6,476 nucleotides of DNA, taken from assembly GCA_937901225.1 (NCBI GenBank), contig CALCGX010000092.1, forward strand, positions 1 through 6,476, read 5' to 3'. Below are positions 1 through 6,158 of the stretch, one piece after another; the stretch's first letter is position 1; every line of letters begins with the position of its first letter. The DNA comes from an uncultured Bacteroidales bacterium. GTDB taxonomy: Bacteria; Bacteroidota; Bacteroidia; Bacteroidales; Paludibacteraceae. The notes beneath the pieces are model-generated. The model saw only the letters and a list, made by a program, of their open reading frames with translations. It made no database searches and was not told where the DNA came from. A program made the position numbers and the translations under genes.

Positions 1-55
1 TGGTTCTGTAGAACGACAGATAGGTGATATGTCCGAAGAGGATATGTGGCATTTT
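1..55. repeat. Left copy of a 55-base terminal direct repeat
   Basis: This stretch is identical, base for base, to the last 55 bases of the window and in the same orientation. It lies inside the kinase coding region, between the hinge and the start of the long helix before the HRD motif. In both copies it is read in the same kinase frame, so joining the ends restores one uninterrupted gene. The likely explanation is a closed assembly path (circle or tandem repeat), not a biological terminal repeat. Confidence 0.97.
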
Positions 56-1330
56 ATTCATGATGTTGCAAGTGGTTTATCCTATTTGCATAGTCATGAG
101 ATAATACACCGAGATATCAAACCAGATAATATATTATTAAGTACTTCTGGGGAATTCTTGATTTCTGATTTTGGTATCAGTACTCGAATGCAGAGTTCCA
201 TGCGTCGTAGTTCAGTACGTCAGAAACAAGATATGGACATCGCTGGTACCATCACCTACATGGCACCAGAGTTATTCTCCAAAAATCCATTAACGGTTAA
301 GGCTACCGACATATGGGCTTTAGGTGCAACCATGTATGAGGTACTGACTGGTGATATCCTCTTTTTAGGGCAAGGTGGTATATTACAATTGAAAGGAGCT
401 GAGATTCCTGATTTGCCTGATACTTATTCTCACGACTTACGCACTTTAATCACAGATTGTTTAAGTTTAAACACGTGGGATCGTCCTACAGCGGAAGAGT
501 TATATACCTATGTAGATGCTAAGATCAAGAACCGTCCCATTGCCATGCCTTGGCGAGAGCGCTCTGAGACCTTTTCTTCTACAACTACCAATCATTCTGC
601 TTCCGATTCTTCTCGCAAAACACAACGCCATGGTACTTCTATCCAGTCAGAGTTAACACTCTCAGTTGATCCGAAAGAACTCAATATGCCAGCAAAAGGA
701 GGAAATGCTGTTATTGATGTAATCACCAATGGAACATGGTATATTCCACATCCAAAAAAACAAAAATGGATTCAAACACATAAATCATCCAACTCCTCAT
801 TTGCTATTCAGATAACACCGAATAGAACTGGAAAAATGCGCGAATATATGTTGCGTGTCCCTGTGCATGATGATGCCAATAATTCGCTTCACATAGATAT
901 TCCTATCAAGCAACCTTCAATGCCTAAAACAACCAAACATTGGTTATGGTCTTTGCTGATTATACCAGTATTAGCTATTATTATAGGTATTAGTGTAGTA
1001 AGAGCATCAGACCGAGAACAGCTTCGAGCCGATCACTCATTCGCAGTCTATAACTTTGACAAAAGTTTGCAGGCTGCTAATATTGATAATATAGAAGCAT
1101 TCGAAAATGCCTATGAACAGTTATCCTATATACATGATAAGGAAAATCAAAAATTATTCGATGGAGTAGATGTATATTATTCCAAAAAAAGCGAGTTAGT
1201 TAACAAGCTGCAAACAGTCTTCAAAGAATTAGATCGTAAGTATCAAGCAGCACCTTCAGGTACCAACCTTGAACAAAAACTAAAAAGTAAGCGAGATAAA
1301 GTCTATTCGATGAAACAAAAACTACAATAA
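2..1330 (+). CDS. Membrane-anchored Ser/Thr protein kinase with BACON domain (5'-truncated by window edge)
   Basis: Hanks-type Ser/Thr kinase, C-terminal part. The frame is open to the left edge, so the first ATG (29) is internal. Numbering residues from that ATG, the catalytic loop HRDIKPDN is at 27-34 (Asp29, Asn34), DFG at 47-49, APE at 79-81, DIWALG at 94-99 and the late conserved Arg of DRPT at 152. All residues needed for phosphotransfer in this half are present, and the activation segment (50-78) is rich in Ser and Arg. A Ser/Thr-rich linker (about 180-208) leads to a BACON-like beta-sandwich (about 209-295; GG at 224-225, NGTW at 234-237). A single membrane helix (about 304-324) follows, then a charged, helical tail of about 110 residues expected in the periplasm. 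The N-lobe is missing here but is supplied in frame by the fragment at 6159-6476 across the 55-base repeat, giving 530 residues. The next gene starts 2 bases after the stop, so the two are probably co-transcribed. Substrate and ligand cannot be read from the sequence. Confidence 0.93.
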   Translation, partial: GSVERQIGDMSEEDMWHFIHDVASGLSYLHSHEIIHRDIKPDNILLSTSGEFLISDFGISTRMQSSMRRSSVRQKQDMDIAGTITYMAPELFSKNPLTVKATDIWALGATMYEVLTGDILFLGQGGILQLKGAEIPDLPDTYSHDLRTLITDCLSLNTWDRPTAEELYTYVDAKIKNRPIAMPWRERSETFSSTTTNHSASDSSRKTQRHGTSIQSELTLSVDPKELNMPAKGGNAVIDVITNGTWYIPHPKKQKWIQTHKSSNSSFAIQITPNRTGKMREYMLRVPVHDDANNSLHIDIPIKQPSMPKTTKHWLWSLLIIPVLAIIIGISVVRASDREQLRADHSFAVYNFDKSLQAANIDNIEAFENAYEQLSYIHDKENQKLFDGVDVYYSKKSELVNKLQTVFKELDRKYQAAPSGTNLEQKLKSKRDKVYSMKQKLQ

Positions 1331-1332
1331 TT

Positions 1333-3300
1333 ATGAAAAAGATTTTCTTCCTCTTAATAGTAGCTCTTTGTTATGCACCAGTACTCACATATGCAGATGA
1401 TTGTTCTGATGCTTTAAGTGAGGCAAAAGTTCTTTACAATAGTGGCGATTATGCAAAAGCTAAATCGCTCTTTGAATATGTAAGGGACGAGTGCAACAAT
1501 TATGGTAATGCTACCAATTGGATTGCCAAGTGTAATGATGCACTAACTCCGAAGTTATCGCTCAGTCGCTCAAATATTTCTCTGGAAGCCACCTCTGGCT
1601 CTACATCAATTACTGTTACTAGTAATCGTACTTGGGTACTTAAGAATACATCTTCCAGCATGTTTAGTGTTTCTAAAAGCGGAAATACGATCACGATTCA
1701 ATATTATGCCAACTCTTCTACGAACTCTCGCGATGGCTATTTTGATGTAGAAACTACAGATGGTTCTAAATCCGTTCGTGTGTATATATATCAAAAGGGA
1801 AAATCTATTTCTGCTTCACTTAGTGTTAGCAAAACTTCTATATCTGCACAAGCAAATGGAACAACAGAGTATATTACCGTAGATTGCAATACCTCTTGGG
1901 AAATTCCGTACCCTTCTGGAAATATGTATAATGTAACTCAGAATGGAAATACACTGACAGTCAAAATCCATGCTAATCCATCTTCTCAGTCTCGATCAGA
2001 TTATTTTTATATTCAAACAACCGATGGCAACAAAAAGCAAAAAATAGAATTACTACAATCCGGACAAGTAGATCAGAATCTTCCAACCGCAAAGATTCTT
2101 AAGATTTGGAAAAACGATAATGTATCTGTTGACGGGAAAAAAGGACTCAAGATACATGTTCATTTTGAAGTTAACAACATGAAAAATAAAACAGGAAATG
2201 TAGTAGCATATTTTTATCATAAAAATGGTACAGACATATTAAAGGATACCAATAATAACTATCATACTGTTGAGGGTAATGTTTGTACAAGTTCGGCTTT
2301 TACACCTTCTTATGATAATTCTTCATACAAAGATTTTACATTATTTATTCCTTACTCCGAACTTCATGTTAATGTATCAGGTACTTATAAGTTTTATGTT
2401 GTAATTTGGGGGACTAATGATAAAGTCTTAGTTTCTTCGGAAATGACTAGTTTTACATATACCATTCCTCAGTCAAATACCAAAACTACTACCTCTTCTT
2501 CCACGACTTCCCAACAAACAACAAAATCTACCAAAACCATCAAAGGTACAGTATTAAATGCTGTTACAGGCAAACCTTTAGTTGGAGCTGTTGTTTCTGA
2601 CGTGGGTACATCAAAAGCTACCTTTACTGATTATAATGGAAAATTTACACTTGAAACCAAAGAGGGGGCAACGCTTAAAGTTACTTATACAGATTTTGAG
2701 ACAAAACTTGTATATGCCACCAATAACTTGCAAATTAGATTAAATCCACTTAAAAAATCTAAATCTAACAAAGTATTAATCAACACCTATTTGTTAGCCA
2801 ACATGGGTATATCCATGCACGAACGCTGGAGTGTCGGATTGACTTTTGGACAGTTATATAATGGCTATGGTTGGTATCTCAAAGGACGAACTAATTTTAT
2901 ATTTCCCAAAACGGTTCAAGGATTAACATTTGATAATTTTGGATACTTATATAATGATGGCGAACTGATATTTAATGATCCTTTCTATTCAGGAGAAACT
3001 ACCATCTCAGAATGTGTAGCCACAGTTGGCTTTGTGATGGATTTTATCAATCGTGCCAAGTGGCGAAATGAGAATAACATGTTTGGCATGTACGTTGGTT
3101 TAGGATATGGTCATTCGCGTCTTTATTGGCAATTAGACGGAACTAAGGATTGGATTATGTATACACCGGGCTCTATTACAGGACTTAGTATGGATTGCGG
3201 ATTAATTGCCAGCATGGGGGGCTTCACACTTACTGCTGGTATCAATACTATCAACTTCAAATACCTGCAGATAGAAGCAGGTATAGGTTGGACATTCTAA
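1333..3300 (+). CDS. Outer-membrane protein: TPR-like module, two BACON repeats, carboxypeptidase-regulatory-like domain, beta-barrel
   Basis: Exported protein of 655 residues. It has a signal peptide (1-21, likely cut after TYA) and a small helical TPR-like module with three cysteines (21-68; GDYAKAKSLFEY at 39-49). Two BACON-like beta-sandwich repeats follow (about 75-156 and 161-244), each with an N-x-[TS]-W turn and a YxQ/LxQ-type final strand. Next are an unassigned beta-rich domain (about 250-378), a Thr/Ser-rich linker (381-402) and a carboxypeptidase-regulatory-like domain (403-470; IKGTV, TGKPLVGAVV, TDYNGKF). The C-terminal region (about 480-655) has alternating hydrophobic strands and ends in Trp-Thr-Phe, as expected for an outer-membrane beta-barrel. 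It is too small for a TonB-dependent transporter (about 175 residues of barrel), so a structural or anchoring porin-like barrel is more likely. The N-terminal module recurs in the SUMF1-like protein at 5186-6145. The role is inferred: an envelope partner of the upstream kinase, perhaps displaying or binding carbohydrate or protein through its BACON repeats. Start chosen because the signal peptide begins exactly there. Confidence 0.88.
   Translation: MKKIFFLLIVALCYAPVLTYADDCSDALSEAKVLYNSGDYAKAKSLFEYVRDECNNYGNATNWIAKCNDALTPKLSLSRSNISLEATSGSTSITVTSNRTWVLKNTSSSMFSVSKSGNTITIQYYANSSTNSRDGYFDVETTDGSKSVRVYIYQKGKSISASLSVSKTSISAQANGTTEYITVDCNTSWEIPYPSGNMYNVTQNGNTLTVKIHANPSSQSRSDYFYIQTTDGNKKQKIELLQSGQVDQNLPTAKILKIWKNDNVSVDGKKGLKIHVHFEVNNMKNKTGNVVAYFYHKNGTDILKDTNNNYHTVEGNVCTSSAFTPSYDNSSYKDFTLFIPYSELHVNVSGTYKFYVVIWGTNDKVLVSSEMTSFTYTIPQSNTKTTTSSSTTSQQTTKSTKTIKGTVLNAVTGKPLVGAVVSDVGTSKATFTDYNGKFTLETKEGATLKVTYTDFETKLVYATNNLQIRLNPLKKSKSNKVLINTYLLANMGISMHERWSVGLTFGQLYNGYGWYLKGRTNFIFPKTVQGLTFDNFGYLYNDGELIFNDPFYSGETTISECVATVGFVMDFINRAKWRNENNMFGMYVGLGYGHSRLYWQLDGTKDWIMYTPGSITGLSMDCGLIASMGGFTLTAGINTINFKYLQIEAGIGWTF
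1393..1536 (+). other. Shared three-cysteine TPR-like module, copy 1
   Basis: These codons (residues 21-68 of the barrel protein) encode a module that recurs in the SUMF1-like protein at 5249-5395. About 28 of 47 aligned residues are identical, including ADDC at the mature N-terminus, DAL, EAK, GDY, KAK, LFEY, EC and a final W-I-x-K-C. The GDYxKAKxLFEY core resembles one tetratricopeptide hairpin. The three conserved cysteines suggest disulfides in the periplasm. At the DNA level the copies have diverged, with a 12-base identical stretch at their start, so this is old duplication or domain shuffling rather than a recent copy. Confidence 0.85.
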
Positions 3301-3330
3301 CATAATTTTAATAACAAAATCATCTCAATC

Positions 3331-5160
3331 ATGATTACAAAATTCTTTAAGATACTAACTTTCGTATTCTTGCCCATTTTCTTCATTGCTTGTGATAATT
3401 CTTATTTTAATGAAGATCAACCTAATCCTCCATACAATGGGTTATGGGTGGATAATCAATATATGTATCCTAAAATTTGGAACACTGGAGCATTATTTAG
3501 TGTTTATACAGGTAATTCGGGATCTAGTAGACTAGTAAATAATGTGTACTTATGTTATGCAGAATCACCAGAAGAATTGACGGGGAAAAGAGAGCCACTA
3601 TCGCGTAAAGAAGTAAAGATGTACCCTTCTTCATTGTCTGTAGGTGATTGGATGGCAGTATTAGATGGACTTCGCCCAAATACGGATTACTATTATTGTT
3701 TTCGTTGCTCTAATGATTATTCATATACCTATGTCTATAATGATTTGGAATCGGTACAAACATTTCGAACTACAAATCAATCGAATTCACAGTTCCAGGA
3801 TAATATAGATAATTCCATTAGTCCTGCTTCTGGACGTGAGAATGGATATGAGTATGTGAATTTAGGCTTATCGGTTTCCTGGGCAACATGCAATGTCGGT
3901 GCATCGTCATCAGAAGATTATGGAGATCATTTTGCATGGGGAGCTATAGAACCTAATGAGGCATCTAAATATGGAAGTGATTACCATTTAACGAAATATT
4001 GTACGAATAGTGATTACGGAAAAGATGGATTTAAGGATAACAAGCGCGTATTGGAGCTTGAAGATGATGCAGCAGCCATGAATTGGGGAGGAAAATGGCG
4101 TATGCCAACTTGGAGTGAGATGTATGAACTTCAAACTAAATGTACATGGAAGTGGATCAATCGGAATGGAGTTTATGGCTGTAAAATCGTAGGACCTAAC
4201 GGTAACTCAATATTTCTTCCCGCTGCTGGCTATAATAATACGATGTCATTATCTGGGCAAGCGGGATATTATTGGTCTTCTACATTAGCTACATATTGTA
4301 ATAGGGCAGAAGCTATAAATATACTACCAGGAACGACAATAAATGAAGACTATTATCGCACTGCATTGCTATCTGTTCGTCCAGTTTTGGATGTTATATC
4401 AGAAGAACCAGATGACCCTAACACCCCTTTACAATTAAATGGCCGCTTTTCTATTAGTGCAACTAAACAAGTGACATTCTCGCCAGGTAACTTACAGTAT
4501 CATCCTGCGAATAATATATGGCGATTTGCTGAAAAGCAAACGGATTATATTGGCGACGCAAATGGTAATATATCTTCCACATATGATGGTTGGATTGATT
4601 TGTTTGGTTGGAGTACAGCTGAGAATCCGACGAATATAAGCAATGATGATGCTGATTACCCTTATTCCTTTATTGATTGGGGTATAAATAAGATTGGTAG
4701 TGATGCTCCTAACACATGGCGAACATTGACTTATGATGAGTGGAATTATCTTCTGAATACCCGTAGAAACGCATCTTCTCTCAAAGGTGTTGCTCAGGTA
4801 GATGGCGTAAATGGTTTAATATTTTTGCCAGACAATTGGTCCTGCCCTAAAGATGTGACATTTAAATCTGGATTTCATAGCGAAAATGGAGAAATGTATT
4901 ATTCAGAATATCAAACATTTACTGCTAATCAATGGATAAAAATGGAGCAATCCGGTGCTGTATTTCTTCCTGCTGCTGGATATAGAAAAGGAGAAAGTAT
5001 GTATGAATTCTTGGTACAACATTCAGGAGATTATTATTCGTCTAGTATTTGGTTGGGTACGTCTTATGTTTATCATCTTATTTTTTATTCACATAAAGCC
5101 TATTTCTCCGCTTTTGAACGTGAATATGGGTTCAGTGTCCGTCTTGTCAAAGACTTGTAA
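3331..5160 (+). CDS. Lipoprotein with Fn3-like domain and two FISUMP/C-type-lectin-like modules
   Basis: Predicted lipoprotein of 609 residues. A hydrophobic signal peptide ends in the lipobox FIAC, with Cys21 as the lipid-modified residue, so the mature protein should be tethered to a membrane. Residues about 40-147 resemble an Fn3-like sandwich (LDGLRPNTDYYY at 111-122, ending TFRTT). Module 1 (about 172-353) has YVNLGLSVSWATCNVG, WRMPT at 256-260, FLPAAGY at 295-301, YYWSST and a final SVRPV, the pattern of Bacteroidota FISUMP (Fib_succ_major) domains. Module 2 (about 369-608) repeats the plan with GRFSIS, WRTLTYDEW at 463-471, a second FLPAAGY at 545-551, DYYSSS and a final FSVRLV. FISUMP domains are related in fold to SUMF1 and C-type lectins, and no catalytic residues can be named. 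An Asp follows the lipid Cys, but I see no convincing surface-export signal. Spacing is 30 bases after the barrel gene and 25 before the SUMF1-like gene, consistent with one transcript. Function is unknown; binding or adhesion is an inference. Confidence 0.87.
   Translation: MITKFFKILTFVFLPIFFIACDNSYFNEDQPNPPYNGLWVDNQYMYPKIWNTGALFSVYTGNSGSSRLVNNVYLCYAESPEELTGKREPLSRKEVKMYPSSLSVGDWMAVLDGLRPNTDYYYCFRCSNDYSYTYVYNDLESVQTFRTTNQSNSQFQDNIDNSISPASGRENGYEYVNLGLSVSWATCNVGASSSEDYGDHFAWGAIEPNEASKYGSDYHLTKYCTNSDYGKDGFKDNKRVLELEDDAAAMNWGGKWRMPTWSEMYELQTKCTWKWINRNGVYGCKIVGPNGNSIFLPAAGYNNTMSLSGQAGYYWSSTLATYCNRAEAINILPGTTINEDYYRTALLSVRPVLDVISEEPDDPNTPLQLNGRFSISATKQVTFSPGNLQYHPANNIWRFAEKQTDYIGDANGNISSTYDGWIDLFGWSTAENPTNISNDDADYPYSFIDWGINKIGSDAPNTWRTLTYDEWNYLLNTRRNASSLKGVAQVDGVNGLIFLPDNWSCPKDVTFKSGFHSENGEMYYSEYQTFTANQWIKMEQSGAVFLPAAGYRKGESMYEFLVQHSGDYYSSSIWLGTSYVYHLIFYSHKAYFSAFEREYGFSVRLVKDL
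3844..5154 (+). repeat. Internal duplication of FISUMP-like modules in the lipoprotein
   Basis: Two protein-level modules, at 3844-4389 and 4435-5154, share an ordered set of motifs: an R-[MT]-[PL]-T-x-x-E/D-E turn, an exact FLPAAGY heptapeptide, a YY/YWSS motif and a closing SVR-x-V. The second copy is longer by about 60 residues, mostly in the stretch before WRTLT. The copies have diverged strongly, so this is an old duplication or a recruitment of two related subfamilies, not a recent tandem repeat. Confidence 0.75.
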
Positions 5161-5185
5161 TCATTTGTAAAACATTGATACTATT

Positions 5186-6145
5186 ATGAAACGCTTACTC
5201 CTGTTATTTGTTTCTCTTTATTTACTCCATCTTCCATCCCTTCTTTTTGCAGATGATTGTACCGATGCTTTAGAAGAAGCCAAAAGTTGCTATGAACAAG
5301 GCGACTATATGAAAGCAAAAGCATTATTTGAATATATACAAGCAGAATGTGGAGATGACTATGAAGACGTTGTAACCTGGATTTCTAAATGTGCTAACGT
5401 ATCGCACAACGTAGTGATAAAAAACTTTGTTGTCAACGGAGTATCTTTCAAGATGGTATATGTACAAGGAGGAACATTTAATATGGGAGCAACAGATGAA
5501 CAAGGAAAAAAAGATTCTGAGTCAGCTTTACCTGTACATAAAGTGACCGTTTCTGATTTTTATATTGGTCAAACTGAGGTTACGCAAGCGTTATGGCAAT
5601 GTGTAATGGGTTCTGATGTTTACGAACAAAGCAAAAAAGGCACATATCGAACTCTTTTAGCTGGAGTCGGAAATACACATCCGATGTACTATATCTCATG
5701 GAATGACTGTCAAAAATTTATAACCAAGTTAAATCAATTAACAGGTGAACAATTTCGTATGCCAACAGAAGCTGAGTGGGAGTTCGCCGCCCGAGGTGGT
5801 GTGTATAGTAAAGGATATAAATATGCTGGTAGCAATGTATTAAAGAACGTTGCTTGGTATTATACTAATAGTTCCTCAACAACACATCCAGTTGCACTCA
5901 AAGAACCAAACGAATTAGGTTTATACGATATGTGTGGTAATGTGCAAGAATGGTGTTTGGATTTCAAAGGCGATTATACGAATGAAGACCAATATAATCC
6001 ACAAGGTGCTAAGAAAGGATCGTATCGTATCGTTCGTGGAGGATGTCATTATACTATTCCTATAGACACGCGCATCTCTGCTAGATATTGGACAATAACA
6101 TCAGATAGGAATTATGCACTGGGATTGCGTCTAGTTATGCAATAG
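5186..6145 (+). CDS. Secreted SUMF1/FGE-fold protein with TPR-like N-terminal module; catalytic cysteines not conserved
   Basis: Exported protein of 319 residues. It has a signal peptide (1-22, likely cut after LFA), then the three-cysteine TPR-like module shared with the barrel protein (22-70). A complete formylglycine-generating-enzyme-type (SUMF1) domain fills about 84-319. Visible family motifs are MVYVQGGTFNMG (90-101), VHKVTVSDFYIGQTEVTQALW (117-137), HPMYYISWNDC (165-175), FRMPTEAEWEFAARGG (190-205), ELGLYDMCGNVQEW (243-256), RIVRGG (281-286) and the closing GLRLV. True FGE uses a copper-binding cysteine pair 4 and 9 residues after the RGG-type motif. Here those positions hold Thr290 and Thr295, and the only nearby cysteine (287) is in the wrong place, so sulfatase-activating oxidase activity is unlikely. 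No sulfatase gene is present. It is more plausibly a structural or binding protein with this C-type-lectin-like fold (inference). Automatic pipelines would probably label it a non-heme iron SUMF1/EgtB/PvdO protein. The kinase fragment begins 13 bases downstream. Confidence 0.9.
   Translation: MKRLLLLFVSLYLLHLPSLLFADDCTDALEEAKSCYEQGDYMKAKALFEYIQAECGDDYEDVVTWISKCANVSHNVVIKNFVVNGVSFKMVYVQGGTFNMGATDEQGKKDSESALPVHKVTVSDFYIGQTEVTQALWQCVMGSDVYEQSKKGTYRTLLAGVGNTHPMYYISWNDCQKFITKLNQLTGEQFRMPTEAEWEFAARGGVYSKGYKYAGSNVLKNVAWYYTNSSSTTHPVALKEPNELGLYDMCGNVQEWCLDFKGDYTNEDQYNPQGAKKGSYRIVRGGCHYTIPIDTRISARYWTITSDRNYALGLRLVMQ
5249..5395 (+). other. Shared three-cysteine TPR-like module, copy 2
   Basis: Residues 22-70 of the SUMF1-like protein match residues 21-68 of the barrel protein (1393-1536). 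Both start directly at the predicted signal-peptidase site with Ala-Asp-Asp-Cys and keep the three cysteines, GDYxKAKxLFEY and the terminal W-I-x-K-C. One extra residue lies between the second and third cysteine here. The same module on two different exported proteins suggests a common docking or oligomerization part. Confidence 0.85.
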
Positions 6146-6158
6146 AATTAAGTCATTT

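Noticed and set aside
29..31. ATG at 29 as the true start of the left kinase gene
   Set aside because: The frame is open upstream to base 2, and starting here would lose the glycine-rich loop, catalytic Lys and helix-C Glu. The right-edge fragment shows this Met is residue 98.
1500..1794. Two short minus-strand open frames
   Set aside because: They lie wholly inside the BACON region of the barrel gene, overlap each other, and show no domain, signal peptide or plausible leader.
2773..3297. TonB-dependent transporter (SusC-like)
   Set aside because: The carboxypeptidase-regulatory-like domain before a barrel is suggestive, but there is no plug domain and the barrel is only about 175 residues, far below the size of that family.
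3301..3330. Promoter or terminator in the largest gap
   Set aside because: The 30 bases are simply AT-rich. I see no stem-loop with a T-run and no Bacteroidota-type -33 TTTG and -7 TAnnTTTG pair. The gaps at 5161-5185 and 6146-6158 are equally empty (one TTTG at 5164 has no matching -7 element).
4955..5170. 71-codon plus-strand open frame
   Set aside because: It overlaps the end of the lipoprotein gene in another frame. Its hydrophobic composition reflects shifted reading of a conserved FISUMP segment, and the in-frame protein motifs (FLPAAGY, FSVRLV) explain the sequence.
4900..6145. Diversity-generating retroelement target genes
   Set aside because: C-terminal FGE/C-type-lectin-like domains are common retroelement targets. 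However, there is no reverse transcriptase, no template repeat, and no AAC/AAT-dense variable segment at the 3' ends of the lipoprotein or SUMF1-like genes.
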